A stretch of 27,494 nucleotides of DNA from Haplomitrium mnioides. Its lineage: Eukaryota; Marchantiophyta; Haplomitriopsida; Calobryales. Numbering within the stretch: position 1 is the stretch's first letter; each line of letters starts with the position of its first letter. Under the pieces are notes generated by a model. The model had not been told where the DNA came from. It was given only the letters and a program-made list of their open reading frames with translations, and ran no database searches. The position numbers and the translations under genes are program-made. The DNA is taken from assembly GCA_049999725.1 (NCBI GenBank), contig JBNGIS010016175.1:1-27494 (forward strand), given 5' to 3'. This document shows, in pieces, positions 1 through 10,360 of the stretch.

Positions 1-17
1 TTACAAGGTTTGACATC

Positions 18-36
18 GTTATTTTTTTTTTTGTAG
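18..36 (+). other. Probable 3' splice site (polypyrimidine tract plus AG)
   Basis: A T-rich tract at 20-32 is followed by GTAG, with AG at 35-36, immediately before the methyltransferase-like reading frame. This is a typical plant intron end and suggests that 37 is the first base of an internal exon. The intron continues upstream of the window. Confidence 0.5.
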
Positions 37-643
37 GGACAAAGGCAACATACATGATTCTGGTGGTCCCTGAATTGCACATACCCACAAGTACTGGACG
101 GTGGGCTATTGGTCAAAGGAGGGAAAGAGGAGCATGCGGCATTTCAACTTGCAAGCTTCTTCTGCAACATGACTTCCTTTGCAACCAATGCGGAGCGTCT
201 TTAGCTGTCCTACAGTTTCTGCTAAGCTTAAACATCCAGAAGATGATGCTTTTGTGAATGTTTATCAGAAACCGCAAGCTTTGTATAATTTTTTTTATTG
301 ACCATCTTTCTACAGAGCAAGATTGGATTCTAGATCTTTGCTCTGGGTCTGGCACAGGCCTTGTCTGTGCTCTTAAGCTGATGCGAAATTGCATCTCCAT
401 GGAATATGATAGACGTCAGTCTATCTATATTCCTCAGAGGGTTTTGGAGATGGCTTCCTTGCCATGCGATGTGATTGAGTCACAAATAGTATTTGCGTAC
501 CACAAGGAACCTGTTCCTCCTGGTACTGTAGGTGCTTCTGGTGACTTTGTAGTGATATCGGGGACTAGAAAGTCTCGTCAGGATTCTCTAGCGGCTGCAG
601 ATGCTCAGCCAATAGATTTAGATGAGACAGTTCCTCCGGAAGA
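37..643 (+). CDS. Partial beta-class N4/N6 DNA methyltransferase-like exon, frame broken
   Basis: The frame from 258 reads DWILDLCSGSGTG at about 322-360, then a segment with MEYDRRQSIYIPQRV. This matches the AdoMet-binding motif I (FxGxG class) and the following acidic-residue strand of PF01555-type amino methyltransferases. Just upstream, in another frame (221-285), is an HPEDDAF...YQKPQAL stretch that fits motif X. Motif X followed by a C-terminal motif I is the beta-class order; the catalytic S/DPPY motif would lie upstream of the window and is not seen. After motif I comes an acidic tail (IDLDETVPPE) running into the N gap. The frame must switch three times (near 57, in the TTT at about 210-212, and in the T8 run at about 290-297), each explained by one extra base. 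It is either a young pseudogene or an assembly with homopolymer errors. The family assignment is good; substrate (4mC or 6mA) and activity are unknown. Confidence 0.6.
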
Positions 644-743
644 NNNNNNNNNNNNNNNNNNNNNNNNNNNNNNNNNNNNNNNNNNNNNNNNNNNNNNNNN
701 NNNNNNNNNNNNNNNNNNNNNNNNNNNNNNNNNNNNNNNNNNN
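644..743. other. Assembly gap of 100 N
   Basis: Exactly 100 N characters, the conventional length for a gap of unknown size. The methyltransferase-like frame enters it from the left and the 37-bp tandem array leaves it on the right, so both may be longer than they appear. Confidence 0.99.
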
Positions 744-1090
744 TTGCGCATTTAAGGCTTTGTAGTTCTTCTCCGGTTCCCTTGCACGCTTAAGCTATGC
801 AATTGTTGTTCAGAGTCCCGGCACCCTTTTTTCAAAGGGTTCTTGTTCACTATCCATGCTTGCATAGGCTGTAGGGTTCTTCTTTATACGCTTGGTGTGT
901 TTTTGCTGTAGGATTCTAGTTGAAAGTCCATGCGTGCATGGCTTCGTTGTTCTTGTTCAGAGTCAAAGCAAGCAGAGGATATAGGATTCTTGTTCGGAGT
1001 TTATGCATGCATAGGCTTTACGGTTCTGGTTTGGAGTCTATGCTTGCATAAACTTTGTTGGCTACAATGCTCCAAGTCAGGTTCAAAGTC
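744..1090. repeat. Degenerate ~37-bp tandem repeat (minisatellite)
   Basis: Units begin with GGTTCTTGTTCAGAGTC-like sequence and continue with a near-palindromic ATGCNTGCAT core. Unit starts are at about 764, 801, 838, 875, 911, 948, 984, 1022 and weakly 1059, so the period is 36-38 bp. The sequence at 744-763 looks like the end of another unit, so the array probably extends into the N gap. No open frame runs through it. It lies just downstream of the methyltransferase-like exon and may be intronic or 3' flanking DNA. Confidence 0.75.
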
Positions 1091-1560
1091 TTTATCCGAA
1101 TAGACATTTAGGTTTTCCTATACTTTTTTTCTATCGAAAGATATATATTTTATTTCTTTTTTGTTGAATTTAATTTATTTACAATAGTGTCAAGTTTTTT
1201 CAAAATATTCGAATAACCAAAATGTTTGCTTTTTAAGTTTTCTTTCTAAATAAAATATTTGAAAAATAATCTAAATGGAAAATATGCATTTTTTATTCAT
1301 AAAAAACAAATTTTTTTTGAAAAGAAGATTTTAGTCTTAAATTTGATGTTTTTGAATGCCAAATCTTCAAAAAAAAAATTTGACGGCCAAGTGAAACAGG
1401 AACTTAGTAGCGGTTTCTGGTTCAAAATAGCGGCTGTTCTACAACACAATGCAGAAAGGAAATCTAACTACACATATATGAACAAACACATTTGTACACT
1501 ATGTGCAAGAGAAAACAGAGTCCTTGAAGGCCCTCTGGATTTCTAACTGATGATACTTCC
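1091..1560. other. AT-rich non-coding stretch
   Basis: Strongly AT-rich with A and T homopolymer runs (about 1120-1380), then mixed sequence to 1560. The only open frame (1259-1546) is of low complexity and resembles no family I recognise. I see no gene, RNA or repeat here. Confidence 0.5.
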
Positions 1561-1821
1561 CTTATGAGTCCCGTTGCCTTACAACTGCAGTCCAGCAACC
1601 CACACACCCTCCTCTCCAGATAGTTTTTTAACTTCCCTCGCGAGAAGCCCTGCTTTTACTTCCTCAAGCTAGGAAGAGAGTTTCTTTGACTTCTACCTTT
1701 GGAAGACAACTTTACTAGCTGCAGGTAGCCCACTCCACCCTCGAGCCTCAACGAGTCATCCCGCGTTGTGCACCGGCACTACCACATCCCCCCCTCTCAG
1801 CTCCACTTGAAGAATAACACA

Positions 1822-1846
1822 CCAGAGTGTTCTTTGAACACTCTGG
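1822..1846. repeat. Perfect 11-bp inverted repeat (hairpin)
   Basis: CCAGAGTGTTC (1822-1832), loop TTT (1833-1835), GAACACTCTGG (1836-1846). The stem is perfect and sits just upstream of the 275-bp direct repeats. No T-run or gene end is next to it, so a terminator role is not supported. Confidence 0.8.
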
Positions 1847-1865
1847 GCTGATGCACTTGCACAAG

Positions 1866-2410
1866 GGAATGCCGAGAGACTCCAAGCTCCCTACTTAGCA
1901 GCCTCTCCTTAGTTCTCGGTTGACCAAAAATTCCTTCGAGCTATCGTATCAGTAACCCTCCGCCCTGGTCCGCCTGCAAGGATGAGGTCACATGGGTCTC
2001 CCCCCAATCCTCCTCTAAATCCCTCGGTTCCCCTTGAGCGAGTACCCCTGCTTCACGCAGCTCTCACTGAATTATCGCGCTACCTTACCATGCGCGATTC
2101 CCCTTTCTTGCTATCGCTGTCGCGCCCCACAATCGCCAGTGAAATGCCAAGACGACTCCAAGCTCCCTACTCGACAGCCTCTCATTAGTTCTCGGCCGAC
2201 CGAAAATTCCTTCGAGCTGTCATATCAGTAACCCTCCGCCCTGGTTTGCTTGCAAGGATGAGATCGCATGGGTCTCCCTCCAGTCCTCCTCTAAATCCCT
2301 TGGTTCCCCTTGAGCTAGTACCCCTGCTTCACGTAGCTTTCACTGAATTATCGCCCTGCCTTACCATGCGCGAATCTCGTGCCTCGCATTGCTATATCTC
2401 CAGCAATTGC
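1866..2410. repeat. Two-copy direct tandem duplication, unit about 275 bp
   Basis: The landmark AATGCC...GACTCCAAGCTCCCTAC occurs at 1868 and 2143. The copies then stay alignable through TCAGTAACCCTCCGCCCTGG and TACCCCTGCTTCACG to ACCTTACCATGCGCGA, with scattered, mostly single-base differences. Copy 1 is 1866-2140 and copy 2 is 2141 to about 2410; the last ~40 bp of the unit are poorly conserved. The small open frames here (1982-2188, 2246-2491) are the same segment read twice and are not convincing genes. Confidence 0.8.
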
Positions 2411-2786
2411 CCATGCATCAACCCAAAAGAATTCGATGGCAAACAATGTATACTCCCTTCGCGCGCTGCCTTCCGACGCCTGATCCGATGAATAGTTGTT
2501 ATTGTCGTTAGCTCGGAATAGGGGACGACGACGCGTGGCTTCACTGTTCGGTAATCCCGTTACCACGGGATGGGAGAAGGCGCCTTGTGTCCTACAGTTG
2601 GTTGAGGAAAAGCCAAGAACAACGGTAACTTCAACGAGAACCTCCGAGGAATCTTGCGAGAAGAGATTCTGCAGATTATCGCAGAACCAGGTCCGAAGAG
2701 GCTATTGGAACCGAGTTCCGTAGTGCCCCACGGAACCGACTCCAAGGAATCTCCTTAGATCCCCCCGTAGATTCTTCTTTCTTCTC

Positions 2787-3240
2787 CTCACGCCACGTCG
2801 TCTGATGCACTGTCGTCCGACGCCGCCCCGCAAGGGGGTAAGCTGACCGTCGCGTTGACCTCTCCTTCCGTAGTTGACCCGCACGTTGCCCGAGGTCCGG
2901 TGAACTCTCCTCCTTGCGCCGTGTGTCCCGTGAATTGCCTCGGGGTCCCTAGAGTCGCCACGTCCTCCGAAGGGCGCCGTTCGACGCCGCCTCGCAAAGG
3001 GGTAGGCGGACCGTCGCACTGACCTCCTTCCGATGTTGACCAACGGAACCCCTGCGTGCTTCCCAATGCGCCACGTCATCCGAAGGCCGCCGTCCGACGC
3101 CGCCCCGCAAGGGGTAGGCACACCATCGCGCGGACCCTTCTTCCGAAGTTGACCTTCAGAAACACAGCCATGCTTCTCAACGTGCCACGTTTCAGAAGCC
3201 TACCGCGGACTCCCTGCGCTCGCCACGTCATCCGTAGAAC
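2787..3240. repeat. GC-rich ~85-bp block repeats with GCCACGTC(A)TCCG motif
   Basis: Three long blocks start with GCCACGTC at 2792, 2957 and 3070. Each contains CGACGCCGCC, then CGCAAGGGGTA-like sequence, and ends with a GTTGACC at about 2879, 3041 and 3154. Shorter copies start at 3184 and 3222. Spacer length varies (about 30-80 bp). The antisense reading gives an Arg/Gly-rich open frame (2702-3121), which I regard as a by-product of the GC-rich repeat. The block may be a promoter, LTR or leader region of an unrecognised element. Confidence 0.75.
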
Positions 3241-4560
3241 CGCCGCGGACTTCACCTGCTCGCCAAATAAGAACTGTGCCGATGTCGCTGTTTCAACGTA
3301 CCTTCGAAGTAACTATGCGCACGCCTGAGGCTATCTTCGTTAACACTTCCAAAAGCTCGCTATAAGAACTACTAGGCTCTTTCATACCGTTCGCCCCTTT
3401 CAAACTTTCGGATGTCGGCCGCACCCTGTCAAACTTTCACCTTTCTGGATGTCGAAGCGGCAAAGAGTCACCTTTTTGGCGCCACTAGCTCCTCCGTCAG
3501 TCGCACCGGCGTTAGCTTCGTTTTTCGGTCGCTCTCATCTCGCTCACCTCTTCGCCGGTATATCGTCTTTTTGCCGTGTCCTTTGTTTCCCCCCATCGGA
3601 TAGGCCCCATATCGCCCTTCTGGCTCAGCCTTCTTCCCGTTGGACGGTCTGCGATGGGTCACCGCTTTGCCATTGATGCGCGTCGTTTGAACCGGTTCGC
3701 TGACAAATCACCTTTTCGCCTTCACTAGCTCTTATTCGGTCAGATCGGTAATCAGTCCCCCTTTCGGCTCTCCTCTGTGTTTCCTCTTGGCGAATCTATA
3801 CTAGGTCGCCCCTTCAGCTTCCGCGCTCCTCCTGCTCTCGGATCTTCAATATATTGCCCTTCCGGCACTCTCCCGTTTTCCTTCGGCCAGACCCGCAATA
3901 CGTCGCTGTTTCGGGCCCTCCTCCTTGCTCCCATGTTGGGTTCCTCGCGGATCCCTCTTAACCGGGCTCCCCACGTCGTAAGACGGATCGGAACCCGATT
4001 AAGTGGGCTCCCCACTTAGGGAGGCGTCTGTCCGCAGATCCGCGGGCCTCCTGGTGCCGCCACGTCATCCGTGAAATCCCGCAAAGGGCTCCGGAGACGC
4101 CACGTTTCCGTGGAATCTCACAAAGCCTTCCAGAGACTCCACCTTTCCGCTAGGATTCCGATTTCAAAGAAGAGTGTCGATCAACCCTCGCTGAGCGCCC
4201 TCCTATTTGCGGGATCGAGGCGTCTCTTTTCCTTGGCCTTGCTCGCCCTCTTGACAATCTCACCTCCTCCTTTCAACTCCTGACCATTGCTTCCCGATTT
4301 GTGGCCGCTACAGGACCCCAGCGATCTGCCTTTCTTCGAAGTGCTTTCAGACTTCCTTGTTATTGATCCGTTCTTCTTCCTCTTGCGATCGCCTCGCCAT
4401 AGGTGGCTTCTCTGTTTCTTCTCCCCAGGCTCCAATCCCCGCATCCTCCTTAGGCCTACGGATTCTCATTGGCCTGCTTCAAATTTGACAATGCGGCCCC
4501 TCCCTTGGCTAGCGGTCACTGCCCTCTCCTCATCTCTTCCGCCATGATCCTGTTTCTCTC
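3241..4560. other. GC/pyrimidine-rich non-coding region
   Basis: The region is rich in C and T on the plus strand, with many short open frames on both strands but no recognisable domain. It holds two further GCCACGT motifs (4059, 4099), a CCACGTC at about 3970, and a possible TATA-like TATAAG at about 3361. The composition differs sharply from the AT-rich DNA on either side, so it is probably one repeat, perhaps the leader or LTR of a large retroelement. That is inference. Confidence 0.4.
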
Positions 4561-5029
4561 CTAAGAATCATGCGCCATGCTCTTATCAACTGTTTGAGGT
4601 AATCAACTGTTCCTGAGAGGCCTTCACACTCGCAAAGGGAACATATTGCCCATGGTGCTTCTTATTTTGTGAATTCTGTTTGAATGCTCCAAAGCACTGG
4701 CTGACAATGATTATGCATGAAAATACGTGAAGTTAAGTTGAGGTTTTATATAAACCACTCATTGTTGTAAATTTGATTGTTGTGGCTACGATTGATATGG
4801 AACCTACTAATATTGAGGTTGTTGATACTGTTTTTGATTTGGCTTATATTGATTTTTTGGTCTCTAATGTCCATATATTTGTTGATACGTTGTTACTTTC
4901 CCTCAAAATAGTAAACAATTGCATGATGAGGATAATCTTTGGTTATATGATTTGGACTTGGATAATTATAACACATGTGTTCAAGTAATGATCTTAGTTA
5001 AAAATATTGATATTGACCACAATGATTAA
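4561..5029. other. AT-rich stretch, one TATA-like box, no gene recognised
   Basis: TTTTATATAAACC at about 4743-4755 is a good plant TATA-type sequence, but no recognisable coding region follows. The 71-codon frame at 4773-4988 is hydrophobic and unlike any family I know. A loosely repeated TTGTTGATxxxTTTGATTTGGCTTA phrase recurs in this stretch. Confidence 0.35.
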
Positions 5030-5960
5030 GTTGAGACATAGGACAACCTTGTTGTTGATTTGGCTTAACAGCGAGCTGCTGTTGGTTTTGTCCTTGAAAT
5101 TGCAAAGGATTATGTTAGTTTGCCATAGGTTGTTGTCGAGGAACTGAACTGGCTATACATCTCTTTGATGAATTAGAATTTACCATTGAATGTGAACAAC
5201 TTTCTTGGGTTTGACTATTGAAGATCTTTAGCCATCATCTGATTCAACCAAACACATGTCACGCCATTTAGCCATAGGATAGGGTTCCAAGAGAGAAAGA
5301 TGTTTAGAGAATTGATTGTATTATATGTTCAATGTTTGAACATTTGTATCTAGTTCAACTACAAGTTTGACTATATGAAGTTTTAGATTAGAGAGCTGAT
5401 CCACTAGTAGAGAAGATACTTTTTGCTTCAGATCTGCCTTAAGCTCCGAGTGATAATTCGTAAAAACTAAGGTATCTGATTTGGCAACAAAAGTAGCAAG
5501 ATGATTTGTTATTAGAGCTTGATGGACTACTTGTATGTCATAACCTTGTTGGATAAATAAGGAACTAAATCTCTCTCATTGCAATAACAAATTTTCATGT
5601 GTAGATGATAAATATATAGCTTGGTTAAGTGTCTATAGGTCTTCCAATAAAACATGTTCTTGCATTGATTGTGGAAAACTTCTATTGAAGAAACTAAGAA
5701 GGTTTTTTTTCGAGAGGTACAATTTGTCTTTAACTAACAAGAGCTTTGAAGCGGTTATTGTACTCTTAAATTGTTTTTGCAAAAACATTCAAATGCAAAA
5801 CAACTCTTCCCAAGCTCTATTTTTATAATAGGTTGGTGTAAATCTAGCACAAAATAATGTCACCTTCTCTAAAATACCAGTTGATGATGCATCCATCAAG
5901 CATAATTGGAAATTGTTGCCATAAGATTTCCAGTAGATCTTCTTGAAAGACAACAAATAG
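5030..5960 (-). pseudogene. Eroded LTR-retrotransposon gag remnant
   Basis: Reading the minus strand from about 5950 downwards, pieces in several frames match the general retrotransposon gag layout. First comes a FPIMLDGCIINWYF segment, then a RAWEELF piece in another frame, then LSFFNRSFPQSMQEHVLLED followed by TLNQAIYLSS. Further on is a Gln/Asn-rich tail (about 5050-5140). There are many stops and frameshifts. The order fits capsid-type gag followed by a basic or Q-rich end, but no zinc knuckle or pol is visible. It is not obviously the same family as the chromovirus copies at 8.6-18.6 kb. The assignment rests on pattern resemblance only. Confidence 0.5.
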
Positions 5961-7313
5961 CAAGGAATCTATTCATGTATATGTTTGCATACACACAATT
6001 TACATACATTTGTCTTGTAAAATTTTAACAAATGTTTTGTGAAGATTGCTTTCCTTCTATTTTAGCAATACAAACCTCTTCCAAACACTCAATTTTGAAA
6101 TTAAATAATGGTTCTCTAACTCAAACAAGAGAAAGAAAGAGAAAATATTGTGTATATCTTTCATATATAGATGAAGAAGTTAGACTCATGCAAAATGCAA
6201 AGCAGAAACATAACTCAAGATCAAGAGATGATCAACTATGAAGAAAAAACAAATTCAAAATTCCTTGCAAGAAACAAAATACCTAAAGTTTACTTCTAAC
6301 ATAACAATACCTCTAAACAATTATCAAACAAAAATGGATAAGGCTACTCAATCACATAGAAGAGAGATAAGAAACAAATAACTAAGCTTCAAACTTATCA
6401 TATCTACAAGAAGTAACTTGAGGAATATTCTCAAAACTAAAGTTGTCTAAGAGAATCCAATTAGTGAACCAATGTAGTGTGTCAATAGCATCTAGCCACA
6501 CACAATGTATAAATTCTTCTTCAACCACTCCACATACTGCTGCTATATGAGACTATTTGATTGGAAAAAGAAGGCTCTCAATTTGGTTGCAACACCACTA
6601 TTTGTATTGCGGTTTTGGTTGTCTTTTGTCTTGGTCAATACAACTCTTAAGATTGGACTAGCTTGGTACCATGAATTTGTGGAGCCACCCTTGTCAAGGG
6701 TCAGCTCTAGAGTATAGAAGAGCAATCCAATATTTGCAAAAGCAGCTTATGCCATGTATAGTATTGAAGTAATTCATGAAATCTCATATGATATAGATGC
6801 TTTGTAGTAGTGCAATGGTTGACTAAGATAGATCTACTTTGGTAGAGAGAGAATCAACATTCATGGAGAGACAAAACCATAAGCTCAACTAATCAAAGGC
6901 TTGAAGTTAGATTCAATTAGAAGAAATGATGGTATTTTGAAATCTATTCATATTTTGTGAAATAGATTTATCTAAGTAGTTCAAAAGGTTATTGTGTCTT
7001 GCGAGAACGCGCCTATATTGATTGAGAGGAGCGAGATATTTAGTCTACATGAAAAACTATAGTCAACAACCAATTTATATTATATAAGGTACAAATCCAT
7101 GAGGTAGTTTAACAGATCAACATTGTTTTAACTTTCGTCCAAGAGGCGGCATTGGTTGCAATTTTGTTTAAATATAAAAATAGACCCAATGAGCAATATT
7201 CAAATAAAAGAGAAGCATATATTCTAGCTGATATTCATAGCTAAACTACCATACAAGACTAGAAATAATGGAACTATCATACATATACGAATAAGAAGCC
7301 ATTGATTAAATAG
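5961..7313. other. AT-rich DNA, no feature recognised
   Basis: No open frame longer than about 70 codons and no LTR, PBS or known domain could be found on either strand. It may be the 5' leader or LTR of the gag remnant on its left, but nothing in the sequence proves this. Confidence 0.35.
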
Positions 7314-8286
7314 ATAATTGGAACAAATTTAGAGCTAGCCAGAACCCTATTTTTTAGATAGATCTCTTCTTTCTCAACTAGCTGACCAAACACAAATAAA
7401 AACAAACATAGAACATAAGAACCTTTGTACAGTAAGAGTTGGAGAAGACATCAACATTGCCGATTAGCCTGAAGAATAACTTGTTGTATGTCCAATTTTG
7501 CCCATCGTATTCATGCATGCTTCCAAGTATCAATTGCTCAACTTTATAAGCACAACTAAATTTCTCCACAATGAGGTAAAGAAGAGCGTCAAGCTTCAAG
7601 AGACTGAAAATGAGTAATTGCAAAAGAAATTGTGGCGAGTACTTCAACTACATTTTTATTTATACCATTTGAGATTTTTTTGCATGAAAATTGGTGGTGC
7701 AAAATGACATGAGAGAAGTCCATTGAACAAATCTTGACAACAGCTAAAGAGAACGCCAAAAGAAAAGATAAAGGAGGTGGACACACATCCAAAAATCTAA
7801 CAATTCATGGTATGATATACTTACAAACAAAAAAAAGAACATAAGGATTAGACAAATTTTCTAATGATGGTCACTTTTTTTTGAATCTCAAGCTGTTTTT
7901 TGTCATCACACAATTGGGAAAATTTTGAAGCTAGCCAAATTCTTATATTTGAGAAAGATCTCTTCTTCCTCAACTAAGTGACCAAACACAAATAGAAACA
8001 GACATAGAGCATAATGACCTTTGTCGATTAACCTAAAAAATAGCTTCTTGTAAACTTAGTTTTTCCCATCGTCTTCATGCACATTTCCAAGTATCAGTTA
8101 TTCAGCTCTATAAGTGAGTTTATCTTTCTTCACAAGGAGGTGAAGAAGAACGTTGAGCTTCTAGAGACAAAAACTGAGTAGTTGTAAAAGAAACCATGAC
8201 AAGTACTTCAACCACATTTCCATTTACACCTTTGAGACTTTCTTGCATAAAAATTGGTGGCACAAAAAGACATGAAAGTAGTCGTG
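7314..8286. repeat. Direct duplication, copies at 7314-7717 and 7911-8286
   Basis: Copy 1 begins AATTGGAACAAATTTAGAGC and copy 2 AATTGGGAAAATTTTGAAGC. Both continue through GACCAAACACAAATA, TTGCCCATCG/TTTCCCATCG with TTCATGC, TTCCAAGTATCA and AAAATTGGTGG to an ACATGA(G/A)A end. Divergence is moderate, with small indels, so the duplication is old. Copy 1 keeps an open minus-strand frame (7378-7647, 89 codons) that is broken by stops in copy 2; its product resembles nothing I know. The ~195 bp between the copies are unrelated to the unit. Confidence 0.75.
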
Positions 8287-8582
8287 ATGCTTTGTTGGCT
8301 TCATCAAATTATCCATAAATGATGTTTTGTGGTTCTTGAAAAACTTCATAAAGGCAATAAATCGTGAATCATAAACTTATGTGAGAAAGAAGATATATGA
8401 TAGGTTTATTGTACCTAATTGTAGAGGAAAATCACTTGAATTGATAGAAATTGCATTGAACTTCTTGTATTCTCCTATAGTCAACGAGCATTAAATTTTT
8501 TTCGAGTAATTGAACTCTTATATTTTCTTCTATTTGCTTGCTTATGTCATATTTTATGGTAAAATGATGAGATGGTTGTATA
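8287..8582. other. AT-rich spacer, nothing recognised
   Basis: Separates the direct duplication from the inverted LTR of element A. The minus-strand frame at 8432-8824 overlaps the LTR and has no recognisable domain. The missing U5 end of the LTR should lie here but cannot be aligned. Confidence 0.3.
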
Positions 8583-9043
8583 GAACTGACTCTAATATTT
8601 GTAAACATATCAAAAATATACAATATGCTAACCAACCAACTAAATGACAAGCAACCAACAAAATCTAAAAAGCGCAAGCAACTAAAAATCAAAGCCAACC
8701 AAATGCAAGGATAAGTAATCCTCCAAAGATAACATAAGTGAATGCTCAAACCAATTAAGAGAAACTCCAAAATGAGGAGTTGGGCATGAAGCACTTCTAT
8801 GTATACTTGAGAAGAAGGTTTCATTCTTTTACTTCCTTTGCTTACAAGTCACTTCCAGTTTCAACCCTAAAAAATGAGTTTTTACTACTTTATTAAAAGT
8901 AACTTCAAAGGTGAGTAATCTTTATACCACTTTGCTAAAAGGATTTCAATCCTAAAAAGTGATCCTCCTTTAATAGTCACTACCATCTCCTTTACACCTC
9001 TTTATTTTCTTATGAATAACAAAAATATTTTGTTGGTACTACA
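8583..9043 (-). mobile_element. Element A 3' LTR (Ty3/gypsy chromovirus family), U5 end truncated
   Basis: Read on the minus strand, it starts TGTAGTACC at 9043 and carries ATAAGAAAATAAAGAGG, GGAGATGGTAGTGACTA, and later the GTGACTTGTAAGCAAAG and CACTTATG segments. All have counterparts in the LTRs at 17356-17745 and 24963-25340. The alignment is lost at about 8583, just where the U5 phrase TATTAGAGTTC is expected, so the 3' end is missing or badly degraded. Confidence 0.7.
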
Positions 9044-9089
9044 ACATAATCATCTTGTTTTAATCGATAACATCTTTGTCGTTGTCGCC

Positions 9090-9351
9090 ACTTTCAAATA
9101 ACCAAATAACATCCTGAAAATTCTCAATGTAAGAAAAAGACTCCCAAGTAACATCATGAAGTAGATGTTACTTCTACAGAACATTGTATTGAAATTATAG
9201 ATGCTTCCTTGCTTGATAACTCATTTTGCCAGAATGCTGCCACTTTAAATTCTTCATGATCATTAAGAACTATAACTAGAGGAGGAATTTGAACATGGTT
9301 TAGAAAAAGAGATGGATTTGAAATAAAAGGTTTAAGTTTAAAGAAGTGCAA
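9090..9351 (-). pseudogene. Element A chromodomain region (degenerate)
   Basis: The minus-strand frame 9154-9351 contains VIVLNDHEEFKV, the counterpart of the sequence just before and at the start of the chromodomain in element C. After EFKV the frame gives ILxxxxSKQGSI-like pieces only with frame changes. A chromodomain after integrase marks the chromovirus branch of Metaviridae, where it is thought to guide integration to marked chromatin. This copy is broken by frameshifts before the conserved aromatic residues. Confidence 0.6.
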
Positions 9352-9505
9352 TATGGGATGAATCTAGAGAGGAAAATCAAGCTTGCAAACAACATGAGAA
9401 CAATTTAGGAAATAGATAAATGACCGATCTAAGCTAGAGATAACTTGAGGACTTGAGTATTTAAAAACAAGAGAAGATCATGAGTAGAGAGAACAACTTG
9501 GTCAC

Positions 9506-10360
9506 CTAAAATGTAAGAGAAATTACGACTAAGTTTCTCGACATATTTTTTTGCCGACTATGAGTAATAATAAGATGGCTGAGAGTATCTTGCAAAAAGC
9601 AAGACAAACAAGAAAAAAATATAGAATTACTTGGAATATTGGAAGAGGAAGGAGAAAGCAAACCATCAGGAACAAGAGGATGTTGACCCAAATTAAAAAA
9701 GAAAGAAGAAAACCTAGTACTTGCTTGTTTGGAGATGTTGTAGCAAACTCTATAGCTAGCAAGAAACTATTCCAATTGGTGTGATGAATATTGATAAATG
9801 CTCAAAGCATATCCTCCACATTGCAATTAGCACGCTCTATTTAACCATCTGTTTGAGAATGATAAATTGTAGAGACAAACAGTTTGGTACCTAAAAACAA
9901 CAACTCTCACCAAAATTTTTTAGTGAATCGTAGATCTCTATAAGATAGTAACACCTTGGGTACTCCATGATAGCAGAAAATAGTATTCAAGTAATTTTTT
10001 GCTAATTGTAGAGCATCTACTATATTCACAACCAGTGCTAAATGGATTTATTTGTTGAGCTTGTCTACAAACACCACAATTGTAGTAACTCTAGAAGGCA
10101 TAGTTGGAAGTACAGTGACAAAATCCAAACTTTTATGTTTTCAATTAGTAGTAGGAGCTAGTAGTTTCTGATTGAAAACTTTGTTTGATTGACAACTGTT
10201 TCAAGAATGAACAAACCCACAAATGTTTCGAGCTAGGGTTGGCCACCACCAAGTACATTGAAGTAGCTATATAGTCTTGTCTATGCCAAGATGCAATGAG
10301 ACTGAAGTATCGTGTGCTTTTTTGTAAACATGTCATGCAAATGGTAGCATCTTGCAAAAT
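9506..10360 (-). pseudogene. Element A integrase (degenerate)
   Basis: Minus-strand reading gives, in order: a zinc-binding start (TTWWWPT-like followed by the CxxC region, about 10360-10180); the LVFVDKLNK-like core (about 10030-10090); the second catalytic block read SYRDLRFT (about 9920-9945); GTKLFVSTIYHSQTDG (about 9845-9890); and the C-terminal segment (9506-9762). The second catalytic Asp is Tyr (codon complement at 9940-9942), but the catalytic Glu is kept (GAG, complement at 9835-9837), unlike copies B and C. Several stops are present, including one directly before that Glu region. It is non-functional. Confidence 0.7.

Noticed and set aside
744-1090. 36-38-bp periodic repeats resembling CRISPR
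   Set aside because: The units are contiguous and degenerate over their whole length, with no unique spacers and no cas genes.
2702-3121. 139-codon minus-strand open frame rich in Arg and Gly
   Set aside because: It is the antisense reading of GC-rich block repeats, with no domain and no splice or start context. The frame is open because of the composition.
4773-4988. 71-codon open frame after a TATA-like box
   Set aside because: Hydrophobic, AT-driven composition, no recognisable family, and no further exons seen.
8432-8824. 130-codon minus-strand open frame
   Set aside because: Its first half reads the LTR of element A and the rest is AT-rich spacer; no domain is visible.
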